A stretch of 33,091 bases of DNA, from NCBI GenBank assembly GCA_021780585.1, contig JAJXYM010000193.1, positions 1-33,091 on the forward strand, in the 5' to 3' direction. The number at the start of each line of letters is the position of its first letter. Position 1 is the stretch's first letter. Below the pieces are notes generated by a model. It did no database searches. It saw only the letters and a list, made by a program, of their open reading frames with translations, and was not told the DNA's origin. Below are positions 7,232 to 18,245 of this stretch, piece after piece. The stretch comes from Deltaproteobacteria bacterium. GTDB lineage: Bacteria; Desulfobacterota; Binatia; Binatales; Binataceae. The translations under genes were made by a program, and so were the position numbers.

Positions 7232-9067
7232 TCAGCCGATTCGCGCCGCCGAGGGCGCTGCCGCCGCGGCCCGTCGCACCGTCGGCATCCGGATGATCAC
7301 GGTCGCGCCGACGCCGTCCGCGGATTGAATATCCATCGTCCCATGATGGAGATCGACGGCGCGCAGCGCGAGCGGCAGTCCGAGGCCGTTGCCGTTCTTT
7401 TTGGTGGTAAAATAGAGATTGAAGATTCGCGCGAGGTTTTCCGGCGCGATGCCGCCGCCGCTGTCGGCGATTCGGATTTCGACGAAGCCGCCCGGCGCGA
7501 GCGCGGTCGTGAGCCGGAGTGTGCCGCCCGCCGCCGCCATCGCGTCGCAGGCGTTCGCGATTACGTTGCGCAGCGCTTCGGCCAGCAGCGCGCGATCGGC
7601 GCTGATCGGCGGCAGGCCGGGGTCGAAGCCGGTTTCGACGCGGATTCCCGATCGGACCACCTGCCCGGCGACTTCGCTGAGCAGTTCGTTGACGGCAACC
7701 GGCGCGAGCTTGAGCTGCTCCGGCCGCATGAAGCGCATCAGCGCGTCGATCGCGCGCGACAAGCGCTCGATCTCCTGACGCACCGCGCGCAGCCGCTGAT
7801 CGATCGGCGCGCCGCGCTCGGCGTCCTGACCAAGCAGCTCGAGCTGCAGGTTCATCGCGTTGAGCGGATTACGGATCTGGTGGGCGACGCCCGAGATCAG
7901 GCCGCCGAGCCGCACCAGCCGGCCGGAATAATCGACCACATTTTCGAGTTCCCGCATCGATTCCAGATCGCGCGCGACCACCAGCAGGCCGGCGGGCTCG
8001 GGGCCCTGGCCGAGCGAGGAGATCGACACCAGCACGCGGCCGGCGTTTTCGCCCGCGCCCAGCTCCAGCGCCACGTCGCGCATCTCGGCGCCGGTGGCGT
8101 AGACCGTTTCGACCATCCGCGCGAGCGGATTGTCGCGGCCGAGCAGCAGCGGCAGCGGTTTGCCCTCGGCCATGCCGCCGGCGGGCAATCCCAGCCGGGT
8201 CTGCGCCTCGGGATTCGCGAACAGCACTGCGCCGCCCGCGTCGAGCAGCATCACGGCGTCGGTAATCGAGCGGAAGATATTGATGAACTGGCCGCGCTCG
8301 GTCTCCCATTGCGCGCGATTCGCCTTGATCCGCCGCGACAGTTCGTTGAACTTGGCGGCGAGCGTGCCAAGCTCGTCGCCCGAGCCGACCGGCAGCGCTT
8401 CGGCGTCGCGACCCTCGGCGATCCGTTCGAACCGCGTGGCCAGATCGGCCAGCGGACGCAGCATCAGCCCGCCCGTCAGCATCGCGCCGAGCAGGCTCAG
8501 GACCACGCCGGCGGCGCCGGCGGCGAGGATGTCGCGGACCGAGCGATGCGCCGCGGCGGCGATCAGCGCGGTCGAAAGACCGACGCGAATCACCGCGAGC
8601 GGATGGCCGTTGACGTCGATCGCCCGGCTCATCTCGTAAGTGCGGCCGCCGGCGATCGCGCCGAACCGGCTGGGCGGCCACCATGAGGCGAGCGCGGCGC
8701 GCAAATCGGCGAAGGGCGGCGTCGCCGCGATCGCGGCGGGCGGCGGATCGCCGGCCGGAGCGACGATCGGCGCGCCATCGAGCGCTTCGATCCGCGCGTA
8801 GACCACGCCCTTGCCGAACGCCTGCGCGGAATCGAGCAGCGTGGCGAGGGCGGCGTCGCCGCGCATCGCGGCGACCGGATCGCCGGTCGTATGGGTCAGG
8901 GAGCGGCGAATTTGCTCGAAGGCCTGGTTGATCAGCAGGTTGCCGGAATCGGCCAAATCGCCGACCATCACAGCGGCGGTGCGATCGATCTGAATCGCGC
9001 TGATGGCGACAAACGGCAATACCAGCAGGAGCAGGAAAATCGCGGCGAGTTTGGAGCGGAGGTCCAT
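7232..9067 (-). CDS. Membrane sensor histidine kinase (HAMP-PAS-HisKA-HATPase), NtrB/AtoS-like
   Basis: A 611-residue kinase. TM1 (about 7-26), a periplasmic sensor of about 150 residues, TM2 (about 180-203), HAMP, a PAS domain (about 258-370), a HisKA box with His396 (SGVAHQIRNPLNAM) and a HATPase_c domain with N box (NVIANACDAM, 501-510), G1 (DSGGGI) and G2 (NGNGLGLPLA). The H box reads H-Q where most kinases of this type have H-E; the other catalytic boxes are intact. ATG 9067 was chosen over TTG 9073. It lies 343 bases downstream of the NtrC-type regulator and just upstream of a lipoprotein gene. No response regulator of its own is adjacent, so it may be an orphan or a second input to that regulator. 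Confidence 0.9.
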   Translation of the reverse strand: MDLRSKLAAIFLLLLVLPFVAISAIQIDRTAAVMVGDLADSGNLLINQAFEQIRRSLTHTTGDPVAAMRGDAALATLLDSAQAFGKGVVYARIEALDGAPIVAPAGDPPPAAIAATPPFADLRAALASWWPPSRFGAIAGGRTYEMSRAIDVNGHPLAVIRVGLSTALIAAAAHRSVRDILAAGAAGVVLSLLGAMLTGGLMLRPLADLATRFERIAEGRDAEALPVGSGDELGTLAAKFNELSRRIKANRAQWETERGQFINIFRSITDAVMLLDAGGAVLFANPEAQTRLGLPAGGMAEGKPLPLLLGRDNPLARMVETVYATGAEMRDVALELGAGENAGRVLVSISSLGQGPEPAGLLVVARDLESMRELENVVDYSGRLVRLGGLISGVAHQIRNPLNAMNLQLELLGQDAERGAPIDQRLRAVRQEIERLSRAIDALMRFMRPEQLKLAPVAVNELLSEVAGQVVRSGIRVETGFDPGLPPISADRALLAEALRNVIANACDAMAAAGGTLRLTTALAPGGFVEIRIADSGGGIAPENLARIFNLYFTTKKNGNGLGLPLALRAVDLHHGTMDIQSADGVGATVIIRMPTVRRAAAAAPSAARIG

Positions 9068-9410
9068 CGTCAACGGCCGACGCGCCGGACGCGTGGCGGC
9101 GGACGTCGCCGATCCACGCTATCACGGTGGTCTCCGCGATCAACCGCCGCGTGGCGGAGCCTCGCGCCTTGGCTCAGAATAGCGCCGTCTGGCGGCGTCT
9201 GGCGCGCCGGGATCATCCGCGCACCGAGCGACCGGGAGAAGAAATTCACCCTGACGGAGCGATCTCTGGCGATGCTATCGATGCGGGCAGGTCGGATGCG
9301 CGCCGGCCGCCCGCTGTCGTATGACCACCCCCGCCGCATCGAATTCCCCGCCCCGATCGCAAGTTCTCCCCCGATCGGGTTCCGCACGGGCGGCCGGCCG
9401 CATCGCGGCG
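9068..9410. other. 343-base intergenic gap between the NtrC-family regulator and the second kinase
   Basis: No plausible gene is present in either direction. Just after the regulator's stop lies an 8-bp inverted repeat, CCCGATCG (9352-9359) with CGATCGGG (9372-9379), without a following T-tract. Close to the kinase start, the minus strand reads TTGATC-N16-TAGCGT, a weak sigma70-like promoter. The gap suggests the kinase and lipoprotein form a separate transcription unit from the kdp block. Confidence 0.4.
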
Positions 9411-10756
<1,346 letters not shown>

Positions 10757-10757
<1 letters not shown>

Positions 10758-12541
10758 CAGTGATGCGTCGGGGCCGGCAGTTCGACGATAAAGCGGCTGC
10801 CGCCGCCCTCGGGAGATTCGACGAAGATGCGTCCGCTGTGCGCCTGAACGATGTCCTTGGCGATCGCGAGGCCGAGTCCGGCGGCTCCTTTTTCGGCTCC
10901 GTCGGCGCCGAACTGGGCGTATTTCTCGAAGATGTAGTTGCGGATCGCGGGCGGGATGCCGGGGCCGGAATCGGCGACCTCGATCCGCACCACGCCCGCG
11001 CCCGGATGCACCGCGATTTCGATGCGTCCGCCGGCGGGAGTGTAGCGCAGCGCGTTGCCGACCAGATTTGACACCACCCAGGAGAGTTTCACCGGATCGC
11101 CCTCGAGAACCGGCGCCGCGTCGATCTTCTTGCACAACTGTATGCCCTTTTCGTGCGCCTGGATATTGAAGCGATCGGCCACCTGCGCGACGATGCGCGC
11201 GAGATCGAGCGGGGCCCGTTCGAGCGTGATCGCGCCGGTGTCGCCGCGCGCCAGATTGAGCAGGTTGTCGCTCAGAAGCTTCATCCGGGCGCATTCCTCG
11301 AGAATCGCCTGGACCAGATCGCGCTGGCGCGGCGCGAGCGCGGCTTCCTCGCGGCTCAGCAGTTCGGCCGAAAGCGCGAGCGAGGTGAGCGGCGTGCGTA
11401 ATTCATGGGAGAGCGTCGCGACCAGATTGGCGCGCGCGCGATCCTGATCGCGCAGGTAGGTCACGTCCTGCAGCAGCAGGATCGTGCCGAGCGCGTTGGC
11501 GGCTCCGTGGCGCAGCGGAATCGGCTTGAGCACGAACGAATGGTCGCGCCCGCGCATATGCAGCGTGACCTCGACGCGCTCGCCCGCCGCGCCCTTTTTC
11601 AGCATCCGGAGCGCGTCGCGCACGCGCAGGTAGTGCGGATGGTTGCTGGAGAGATCGTCGAAGGCGGCGCCGAGGGCGTCATGCTGCTCGAGGCCCAGAA
11701 TCAGCGCGGCGGTCTGATTGATATGGATGACCACGCCGTCGCGATCGATCAGCACGACGCCGTCCTCGAGGCTTTCGATAATCGCTTCGGTCTTGCTTTT
11801 TTCGAACACCAGACGCTCGACGTTGAGCTGATCGTATTGTTCGAGCCGTTCGGCCATCTCGTTGAACTCGCGCGCGACGGCGTCGAGTTCGGCGAGCTTC
11901 TGCGGACCCAGCCGCAGATGGGCGCGGCGCTGGCTGACGCCGCGCAGGCGCTCGGCGAGATCGGTCAGCGGATGCGCGAGCGTCCATCCGAGCCACCACG
12001 AAAGCGCCGTCCCGAGCGCCATCACCAGCGCGAGGCCGAGGCCGAATTCGTAGGCGAGGCGCGCGCCGAGGCGGCTCGCGCGGCTGTCCGCGCGGAACAT
12101 CGCGGTCTTGTTCATCGCGATCAGATCGTCGAGGCGGCCGTGCAGCGCGGCGAAGTCGGCGTCGTGGCCGGAATTGGCCGGCGCGCGCGCGCCCGCGGCG
12201 AACAGCCGATCGGCGCGGCGGTGGATGTCGTCCGCGAGTTCGGGCTCGCCAACCTCAGTGAAGTCGTGGTCCTCGATCTCGAGCCAGTGGAAAAATTCAG
12301 CGCGCGCGGCCGGCGCCGCGGCCGGGGCGCGGCCTTCGAGCTCCGCGATCTGCAAAGCGCGCAGCGCCGCGTGCATATGCTGCGCGGCGTCGATACTGAT
12401 GTAATTGCGGTACAGCGTTTCGCGGATCGCGCCGCCCAGCCGGTAGACGTGGGGCAGCGTATAAAGTCCCAGCAGCACCACCATCACCAGCATCGCGAGC
12501 GAGCCGTTGCGGATGCTGCTGCGGAGGGTGGGGCGGCTCAT
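10757..12541 (-). CDS. Membrane sensor histidine kinase (HAMP-PAS-HisKA-HATPase), KinB/PhoR-like
   Basis: A 594-residue kinase. TM1 (about 15-33), a helical periplasmic sensor (34-165), TM2 (about 167-187), HAMP (188-240), PAS (about 250-360), HisKA with His379 (ATLSHELRTPLTS) and HATPase_c (N box NLVGNALRY, DSGPGI at 524-529, GAAGLGLAI). All catalytic boxes are canonical. Its ATG overlaps the KdpD stop by four bases (ATGA) and a GAGGAAAG Shine-Dalgarno lies inside the end of that gene. Its own stop overlaps the regulator start. It is therefore the likely partner of the sigma54 regulator, reminiscent of KinB-AlgB pairs, and supplies the kinase activity that the short KdpD lacks. It shares no KdpD-type DUF4118 membrane domain. 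Confidence 0.94.
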
Positions 12542-13698
12542 GAGCTTTCCTCGGGCGCCGCGGCGGCGGCGATTTCGACGTCGAGATCGGGCGCCGCCGC
12601 CACCAGCCGCAGCGGCACCGCGCGGCCGAACCAGCGGCGCCAGAGCGGCTGGCGGGTGCGCCCGACGATGATTTTGGTGACCCCGTGCTCGCGCGCGAAA
12701 TCGACCATCGCGCGCACCACGTCGTCGGCTTTGAGCCAGACGGTCTCCGCGCCGAGATCGCCCGCCAGGTTGATATTGTCGAGCAGCTTGACGAAATTGC
12801 CGGTGTCGACGCGCGCGACGGATTCCGCCGGCGTCTCGACATGCACGGCGTACCAGTCGGCGTTGAGCTGGCCGGCGATGCGCGAGGCCTTGCGCAGCAG
12901 GGCCGCGCTATCGGCGGGATTCGACGACAGCCCGACCATCAGGCGGTCGCCGACGAAGGTGCGCCGGCCGCCCTCGCGCTGGCGGGTTTCGAGATCCTCG
13001 CGCCGGCGATTCAGCCCGCGCGCGATTTCGCGCAGCGCCAGCTCGCGCAGCGACGTAAGATTGCTCGGCTTGAAGAAATTCCTCAGCGCCTGCTCGACGT
13101 GATCGGCCGGATAAATCTTGCCCTCGCGCAGCCGTTCGCGCAGCCCCTCGATACTCAGATCGACGTTAACGACCTGGTCGGCGCGCGACAGCACCGCGTC
13201 GGGCACGGTCTCGCGCACGTCGACGCCGGTGACGCGGCGGACGATCGCGTTGAGGCTTTCGAGGTGCTGGATATTCATCGCGGTGATGACGTTGACGCCG
13301 GCGGCGAGCAGATCTTCGACGTCCTGCCAGCGTTTTTCGTGGCGCGAGCCGGCGGCGTTGGTATGCGGCAATTCGTCGACGATCGCCCATTCGGGCTTGC
13401 GCGCGACAATCGCGTCGAGGTCCATCTCCTCGATCGTCACGCCGCGATAGGCGAGACGTCGGCGCGGCACCACCTCAAGGCCGACGATGCGCTCGGCGGT
13501 TTCCGCGCGGCCGTGGGTCTCGACGAAGCCGACCACGATATCGACGCCGCGCTGGCGCATCTGATGCGCTTCTTCGAGCATCCGGTAGGTCTTGCCGACG
13601 CCGGCCGCCGCGCCGAGATAAATTTTCAGTAGCCCGCGCTGCGGATGCGGCGCGAGATCGAGGAAACTTTCAGGTTCGGGGCGCTTATCCTGAGCCAT
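12538..13698 (-). CDS. kdpD: Truncated KdpD: N-terminal KdpD domain plus Usp domain, no kinase
   Basis: 386 residues, compared with about 900 for full-length KdpD. The N-terminal KdpD domain (about 20-230) has Walker A GAAAGVGKT (29-37), the conserved GFVETHGR (57-64) and WAIVDELPHTN (104-114). A universal-stress-type domain follows (about 248-375; VGRTRQPLWRRWFGRAV). There is no DUF4118 membrane block, GAF, HisKA or HATPase domain, so it is a soluble sensor or regulator only. The stop is clean and overlaps the next kinase gene by ATGA, so this is an organised split and not decay. Short KdpD proteins are known in some cyanobacteria and deinococci. The ATG directly follows the kdpC stop (TGAATG). 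It probably senses K+ or a nucleotide and modulates the separate kinase; that role is inferred. Confidence 0.93.
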   Translation of the reverse strand: MAQDKRPEPESFLDLAPHPQRGLLKIYLGAAAGVGKTYRMLEEAHQMRQRGVDIVVGFVETHGRAETAERIVGLEVVPRRRLAYRGVTIEEMDLDAIVARKPEWAIVDELPHTNAAGSRHEKRWQDVEDLLAAGVNVITAMNIQHLESLNAIVRRVTGVDVRETVPDAVLSRADQVVNVDLSIEGLRERLREGKIYPADHVEQALRNFFKPSNLTSLRELALREIARGLNRRREDLETRQREGGRRTFVGDRLMVGLSSNPADSAALLRKASRIAGQLNADWYAVHVETPAESVARVDTGNFVKLLDNINLAGDLGAETVWLKADDVVRAMVDFAREHGVTKIIVGRTRQPLWRRWFGRAVPLRLVAAAPDLDVEIAAAAAPEESS

Positions 13699-14286
13699 TC
13701 AGGAGCCGGTGGGCCGGCCGCCCGGGCGCAGGCGGTCGAGCGCGAGGTTGAGCATCAGCACGTTCACCCCCGGTTCGCCGAACAGGCCGAGAAAACGCGG
13801 CCGGGTGTTGGCGCGCACCAGCGCCTGGATCGCATCTTCGCCAAGCCCGCGCGCCTTCGCAACCCGGGGTATCTGCAACGCGGCGGCGGCCGGACTGATT
13901 TCGGGATCGAGGCCGCTGCCCGAGGCCGTCACCAGATCGACCGGCGCCGCGGTTGCGCCGGGATTGCGTTCGCGCAGCTCGCGGACGCGCGCGGCGACCG
14001 CCGTCGCGAGCGCCTTGTTGGTCGGCCCGAGATTCGAGCCGCCGGAGGCGTCGGCGTCGTAACCCTTGTCGCCGGCGGCGGAGGGACGGCCCTGGAAATA
14101 GCGCGGCGCGGAAAAGTTCTGCCCGATCAGCGACGAGCCGACGATCGCGCCGCCGCGCCGAACGAGACTGCCGTCAGCCTGGAACGGAAACAGCGCGTGG
14201 CCGATCTCCGCGATCGCCAATGGATAGACGAGCCCGGTCAGCACGGCCAGCACGATAGTCATTCGGAGGGCGACCCAAAGACGCAT
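13699..14286 (-). CDS. kdpC: KdpC, subunit of the high-affinity K+-transporting ATPase
   Basis: 195 residues, the normal size. One N-terminal membrane helix (IVLAVLTGLVYPLAIAEIG) is followed by the conserved GQNFSAPRYFQGRPSA motif and the soluble periplasmic domain with SGGSNLGPTN, then DLVTASGSGLDPEISP and ARGLG. KdpC binds KdpA and KdpB and is thought to assist ATP or K+ binding of the complex. The gene starts 18 bases after the kdpB stop, and its own stop abuts the KdpD start without any gap. Confidence 0.96.
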   Translation of the reverse strand: MRLWVALRMTIVLAVLTGLVYPLAIAEIGHALFPFQADGSLVRRGGAIVGSSLIGQNFSAPRYFQGRPSAAGDKGYDADASGGSNLGPTNKALATAVAARVRELRERNPGATAAPVDLVTASGSGLDPEISPAAAALQIPRVAKARGLGEDAIQALVRANTRPRFLGLFGEPGVNVLMLNLALDRLRPGGRPTGS

Positions 14287-14304
14287 AGCGATAGTCTCCG
14301 CGGT

Positions 14305-16350
14305 TCAGGCGAGATGCAGCGCCGAGACGATCAGGTCGATCGCCTTGATGCCGATGAACGGAACGATGACGCCGCCGAGGCCGTAGATCAGCAGGTTGCG
14401 CGTGAGGATCGCGGCCGCTCCCAGCGGCCGATAGGCGACGCCGCGCAGCGCCAGCGGAATCAACGCGACAATGATGAGGGCGTTGAAAATGACCGCCGAC
14501 AGGATCGCGCTCTCCGGCGTCGCCAGCCGCATGATGTTGAGCGACTGCAGATCCGGATAGCCGATCACGAACATCGCCGGAATAATCGCGAAGTATTTGG
14601 CGACGTCGTTGGCGATCGAAAAGGTGGTCAGCGCGCCGCGCGTGATCAGCAATTGCTTGCCGATCTCGACCACCTCCATCACCTTGGTCGGATTCGAATC
14701 GAGATCGACCATGTTGCCGGCTTCGCGCGCGGCCTGCGTGCCGGCGTTCATCGCGATGCCGACGTCGGCCTGGGCCAGCGCGGGCGCGTCGTTGGTGCCG
14801 TCGCCGATCATCGCGACCAGCTTGCCCTGCGCCTGCTCCTCGCGAATCAGCCTGAGCTTGGTTTCGGGCGTCGCTTCGGCGAGAAAGTCGTCGACGCCCG
14901 ATTCTTTCGCGATCGCGGCGGCGGTGAGCGGATTGTCGCCGGTGATCATCACGGTGCGCAGGCCCATCGCGCGCAATCGTTCGAAGCGTTCGCGGATGCC
15001 CTCCTTGACGACGTCCTTGAGATGGATCACGCCGAGCATCCGGGCGTTGTCCGCGACCACCAGCGGCGTGCCGCCCGAGCGCGCGATCCCTTCGACGATC
15101 GGGGCGAGGTCGGCGGGCGCGCGGCCGCCGCGCTCCTCGATGAACTTGATTACCGAGTCGGTGGCGCCCTTGCGAATCCGATGGCCGTGGAGATCGACGC
15201 CGCTCATCCGGGTCTGCGCCGAAAACGGGATGAACTGGGCGCCGTCGTCGCCAAGCTCGCGTCCGCGCAGTCCGTAGGCGCGCTTCGCCAGCACCACGAT
15301 CGAACGGCCCTCGGGCGTTTCGTCGGCGAGCGAGGCGAGTTGCGCCGCCTCCGCAAGTTCCTGCGGCAGCACGCCGGCGACCGGCAGAAACTCCTCGGCC
15401 ATCCGATTTCCCAGCGTGATCGTGCCGGTCTTGTCGAGCAGCAGCGTATCGACGTCGCCGGCGGCCTCGACCGCCCGGCCCGACATCGCGAGCACGTTAT
15501 GCTGCACCAGACGGTCCATCCCGGCGATGCCGATGGCGGAGAGCAGGCCGCCGATCGTGGTTGGAATCAGGCACACCAGCAGGGCGACCAGCACCGGCAG
15601 GGTCAGCACCGTGCCGCCATAGAGCGCGAACGGATAGAGCGACACGCACACCATCATGAAGATGATCGTGAGGCCGGCGAGCAGGATGCTGAGGGCGATT
15701 TCGTTGGGCGTTTTCTGGCGCTGCGCGCCCTCGACCAGGCCGATCATGCGATCGAGAAACGTCTCGCCGGGGTTGGCCGTGATACGCACCTTGATCCAGT
15801 CCGAGATGACCGTGGTGCCGCCGGTGACGGCGCTGCGATCGCCGCCGCTTTCGCGGATGACGGGCGCGGATTCGCCGGTGATTGCGGCCTCGTTGACGGC
15901 GGCGACGCCCTCGATCACTTCGCCGTCGCCGGGAATCACGTCGCCCGCCGCGACCATCACGACGTCGCCCTTGCGCAGTTCCGTCGCGGGCACGAGCGTC
16001 ACGGCTCCGCCGCCGGCGCCGATCCGTTTGGCCATCGTTTCGGTGCGCGTTTTGCGCAGATTGTCGGCCTGCGCCTTGCCGCGCCCTTCGGCCATCGCTT
16101 CGGCGAAATTGGCGAAGCCGACGGTGAACCAGAGCCAGATTGCGATCTGGACCTCGAAGCCGAGCTGCCGATGCGCTCCGGTCGCCAGATTGCCCACGAG
16201 GATCAGCGTGACGGCGAGCGCCGTGACCTCGACCACGAACATCACGGGATTTTTCGCCTGGACGCGCGGATCGAATTTGCGCAGTGAATCGAGCGCCGCG
16301 GCGCGGACGATTTTGCCGTCCCAGAGCGGGGTCGCCTTGCGTTCAGCCAT
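14305..16350 (-). CDS. kdpB: KdpB, P-type ATPase catalytic subunit of the K+ pump
   Basis: 681 residues, full length. It has the actuator loop TGES (158-161), the phosphorylation site DKTGTIT with D306, the nucleotide-binding KGA motif, GDGTNDAPALAQADVGIAM in the hinge, and the expected membrane helices. S161 in TGES corresponds to the serine that is phosphorylated to inhibit the E. coli pump, so that control may be retained. The ATG at 16350 lies 65 bases after the kdpA stop. It hydrolyses ATP to drive K+ import through KdpA. Confidence 0.98.
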   Translation of the reverse strand: MAERKATPLWDGKIVRAAALDSLRKFDPRVQAKNPVMFVVEVTALAVTLILVGNLATGAHRQLGFEVQIAIWLWFTVGFANFAEAMAEGRGKAQADNLRKTRTETMAKRIGAGGGAVTLVPATELRKGDVVMVAAGDVIPGDGEVIEGVAAVNEAAITGESAPVIRESGGDRSAVTGGTTVISDWIKVRITANPGETFLDRMIGLVEGAQRQKTPNEIALSILLAGLTIIFMMVCVSLYPFALYGGTVLTLPVLVALLVCLIPTTIGGLLSAIGIAGMDRLVQHNVLAMSGRAVEAAGDVDTLLLDKTGTITLGNRMAEEFLPVAGVLPQELAEAAQLASLADETPEGRSIVVLAKRAYGLRGRELGDDGAQFIPFSAQTRMSGVDLHGHRIRKGATDSVIKFIEERGGRAPADLAPIVEGIARSGGTPLVVADNARMLGVIHLKDVVKEGIRERFERLRAMGLRTVMITGDNPLTAAAIAKESGVDDFLAEATPETKLRLIREEQAQGKLVAMIGDGTNDAPALAQADVGIAMNAGTQAAREAGNMVDLDSNPTKVMEVVEIGKQLLITRGALTTFSIANDVAKYFAIIPAMFVIGYPDLQSLNIMRLATPESAILSAVIFNALIIVALIPLALRGVAYRPLGAAAILTRNLLIYGLGGVIVPFIGIKAIDLIVSALHLA

Positions 16351-16415
16351 TGCCTGAGTTTCCGTTGTTCAATTAGTCAGTGAGTATTCAACCGGCCATT
16401 ACGGGCGAAGCCGCT

Positions 16416-18143
16416 TCAATAGAGCCGCCCGTGGCGCATCGCGAGTTGCTCGACGATCGGACCGAGCGCGTCGGCCGGAAAGAACGTCAGCGCCGCGACG
16501 ATCAGAATCACGCCGACCAGCAGAATGACGAAGACCGCGCCATTGGTCGGGAAGGTGCCGGCGCTGGGCGGAACCGTGCGTTTGGCCGCCAGCGATCCCG
16601 CCAGCGCGAGCACCGGTATTTTCATCAGGAAGCGCCCCGCGAGCATCACGAGGCCCAACGTGACGTTGTAGAAAGGCGTATTGGCGTTGAGGCCGGCGAA
16701 GGCCGATCCATTGTTCGCGGACGCCTCGGTGTAGGCGTAAAGGACTTGCGTGAAGCCGTGCGGACCGGGATTCGAGATTCCGGCCAGGCCGGCCGGCAGC
16801 ACGATCGCGATCGCGGCGGGAATCAGGATGACCAGCGGGAAGACGAGGATGAAGAGCATCGCGAGCTTCATCTCGCGCCCCTCGATTTTCTTGCCCAGAT
16901 ATTCCGGCGTCCGGCCGACCATCAGGCCCGCGATAAAGACCGCCAGCACGGCCATCACCAGCATTCCGTACAGTCCCGAGCCGACGCCGCCGAAGATGAT
17001 TTCGCCGATCTGCATGTTGAGCAGCGGGATCAGTCCGCCCAGCGGCGTGAAACTGTCGTGCATCGAATTGACCGCGCCACACGAGGTGTCGGTGGTGATC
17101 GTGGCCCAGAGCGCGGAATCAACGATGCCGAAACGGACCTCCTTGCCCTCCATGTTGCCGCCGCTTTGCGCGGCCGAGGCGCGTTGATCGGCGCCCGCGC
17201 GAGTCAGCATCGGATTGCCGCGCTGCTCGCTCCAGGTCGCGATCGCGACGCCCATCAGGAAGAGGATCGCCATCGCGCCGAACAGCGCCCATCCCTGACG
17301 CCGATCGCCGACCATCCGGCCGAACGTATGCGTCAGGCCCGCGCCGATCGAAATGATCGCGAGCATCTCGATCAGATCCGTAAGCGGCGTCGGATTTTCA
17401 TACGGATGCGCCGAGTTGGCGTTGAAAAAGCCGCCGCCGTTGGTGCCCAGCTCCTTGATCGCCTCCTGCGAGGCGACCGGACCCTGCGCGATCGTTTGTG
17501 TGGCGCCTGCGACGGTTTGCGTCTGAACGTACGGCGCGAAATTCTGCGGCACGCCCTGCCAGACCAGCGCGAGCGCCATCACGATGCTGAGCGGGAGCAG
17601 AATCCAGAGCGTCGCGCGCGTCAGATCGACCCAGAAGTTGCCGATCGTTTTCGCGTTGCGCCGCACAAAGCCGCGAATCACGGCGATCGCGATCGCGATT
17701 CCGGCGGCGGCGGAAACGAAATTGTGAAACGCCAGTCCCGCCATCTGCGTCAGGTAAGACATGGTCGATTCGCCGGCGTAGGCCTGCCAGTTGGTATTGG
17801 TGGTGAAGCTGGCGGCGGTGTTGAAGGCGAGATCGGGCGCGACCGCGCTCAATCCTTGCGGGTTCAGCGGCAGCAGGCCCTGCAGGCGCTGGAGCGCATA
17901 GAGCAGCAGCATCCCGGCCGCGCTGAACAGCAGCATCGCGACGGCGTATTCGACCCAGCTCTGTTCGGTTTCCGGATGGACGCCCGCGAGGCGATAGATC
18001 AGCCGCTCGATCGGCCTGAGCGCGGGATCGAGCAAGGTTGGTTCATGGCTGAAGACGCGCGCCATGTAGCGGCCGAGCGGCACGCTGATCGCGACGACGA
18101 TCAGGAAAAACAATCCGATTTGGATTACGGCGTTGGCGAGCAC
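16416..18143 (-). CDS. kdpA: KdpA, potassium-translocating subunit
   Basis: 575 residues with about ten membrane helices. The four selectivity-filter-like regions of this K+-channel-related family are visible, including TNGGGFFNANSAHPYENP, DTSCGAVNSMHDSFTPLGG and GGVGSGLYGML. The start is a GTG (MLANAVIQIG) preceded by GGAG about seven bases upstream. It begins nine bases after the kdpF stop. The subunit takes K+ from the periplasm and passes it to KdpB. Confidence 0.98.
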   Translation of the reverse strand: MLANAVIQIGLFFLIVVAISVPLGRYMARVFSHEPTLLDPALRPIERLIYRLAGVHPETEQSWVEYAVAMLLFSAAGMLLLYALQRLQGLLPLNPQGLSAVAPDLAFNTAASFTTNTNWQAYAGESTMSYLTQMAGLAFHNFVSAAAGIAIAIAVIRGFVRRNAKTIGNFWVDLTRATLWILLPLSIVMALALVWQGVPQNFAPYVQTQTVAGATQTIAQGPVASQEAIKELGTNGGGFFNANSAHPYENPTPLTDLIEMLAIISIGAGLTHTFGRMVGDRRQGWALFGAMAILFLMGVAIATWSEQRGNPMLTRAGADQRASAAQSGGNMEGKEVRFGIVDSALWATITTDTSCGAVNSMHDSFTPLGGLIPLLNMQIGEIIFGGVGSGLYGMLVMAVLAVFIAGLMVGRTPEYLGKKIEGREMKLAMLFILVFPLVILIPAAIAIVLPAGLAGISNPGPHGFTQVLYAYTEASANNGSAFAGLNANTPFYNVTLGLVMLAGRFLMKIPVLALAGSLAAKRTVPPSAGTFPTNGAVFVILLVGVILIVAALTFFPADALGPIVEQLAMRHGRLY

Positions 18144-18152
18144 GCGCTTCTC

Positions 18153-18245
18153 CTAGAATTTCTCCGGACGCAGCATCGCGTAAACGAGATATACGGTGAG
18201 CGCGGCGGCGATCGCCGACCCCAGCAGCAATTCCCATCCGTTCAT
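18153..18245 (-). CDS. kdpF: KdpF, small membrane subunit
   Basis: A 30-codon ORF: MNGWELLLGS at the N-terminus, one hydrophobic helix, and the ending YAMLRPEKF, which is the diagnostic KdpF C-terminus (LxYALLRPEKF in other species). It lies between the 27-residue ORF and kdpA with ATGA overlap upstream. KdpF stabilises the KdpABC complex. It is too short for usual gene-length cut-offs. Confidence 0.93.
   Translation of the reverse strand: MNGWELLLGSAIAAALTVYLVYAMLRPEKF

Noticed and set aside
7010..8686. 558-codon plus-strand frame opposite the second kinase; a similar one at 11405-13102
   Set aside because: Antisense shadows of intact kinase genes; compositions are Arg/Ala/Asp/Gln-rich without motifs.
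10758..11294. N-terminal extension of the NtrC-type regulator
   Set aside because: The receiver domain starts exactly at MARIVIVDDE (10757); the extension is the kinase gene read in another frame.
12538..13698. Short kdpD as a decaying pseudogene
   Set aside because: Both ends are tightly coupled to neighbours, motifs are intact, and no remnants of the missing domains follow.
13645..16287. 880-codon plus-strand open frame opposite kdpC and kdpB
   Set aside because: Arg/Asp/His-rich low-complexity translation with no recognisable motif, while the minus strand carries full-length KdpC and KdpB. It is a product of GC-biased codon positions.
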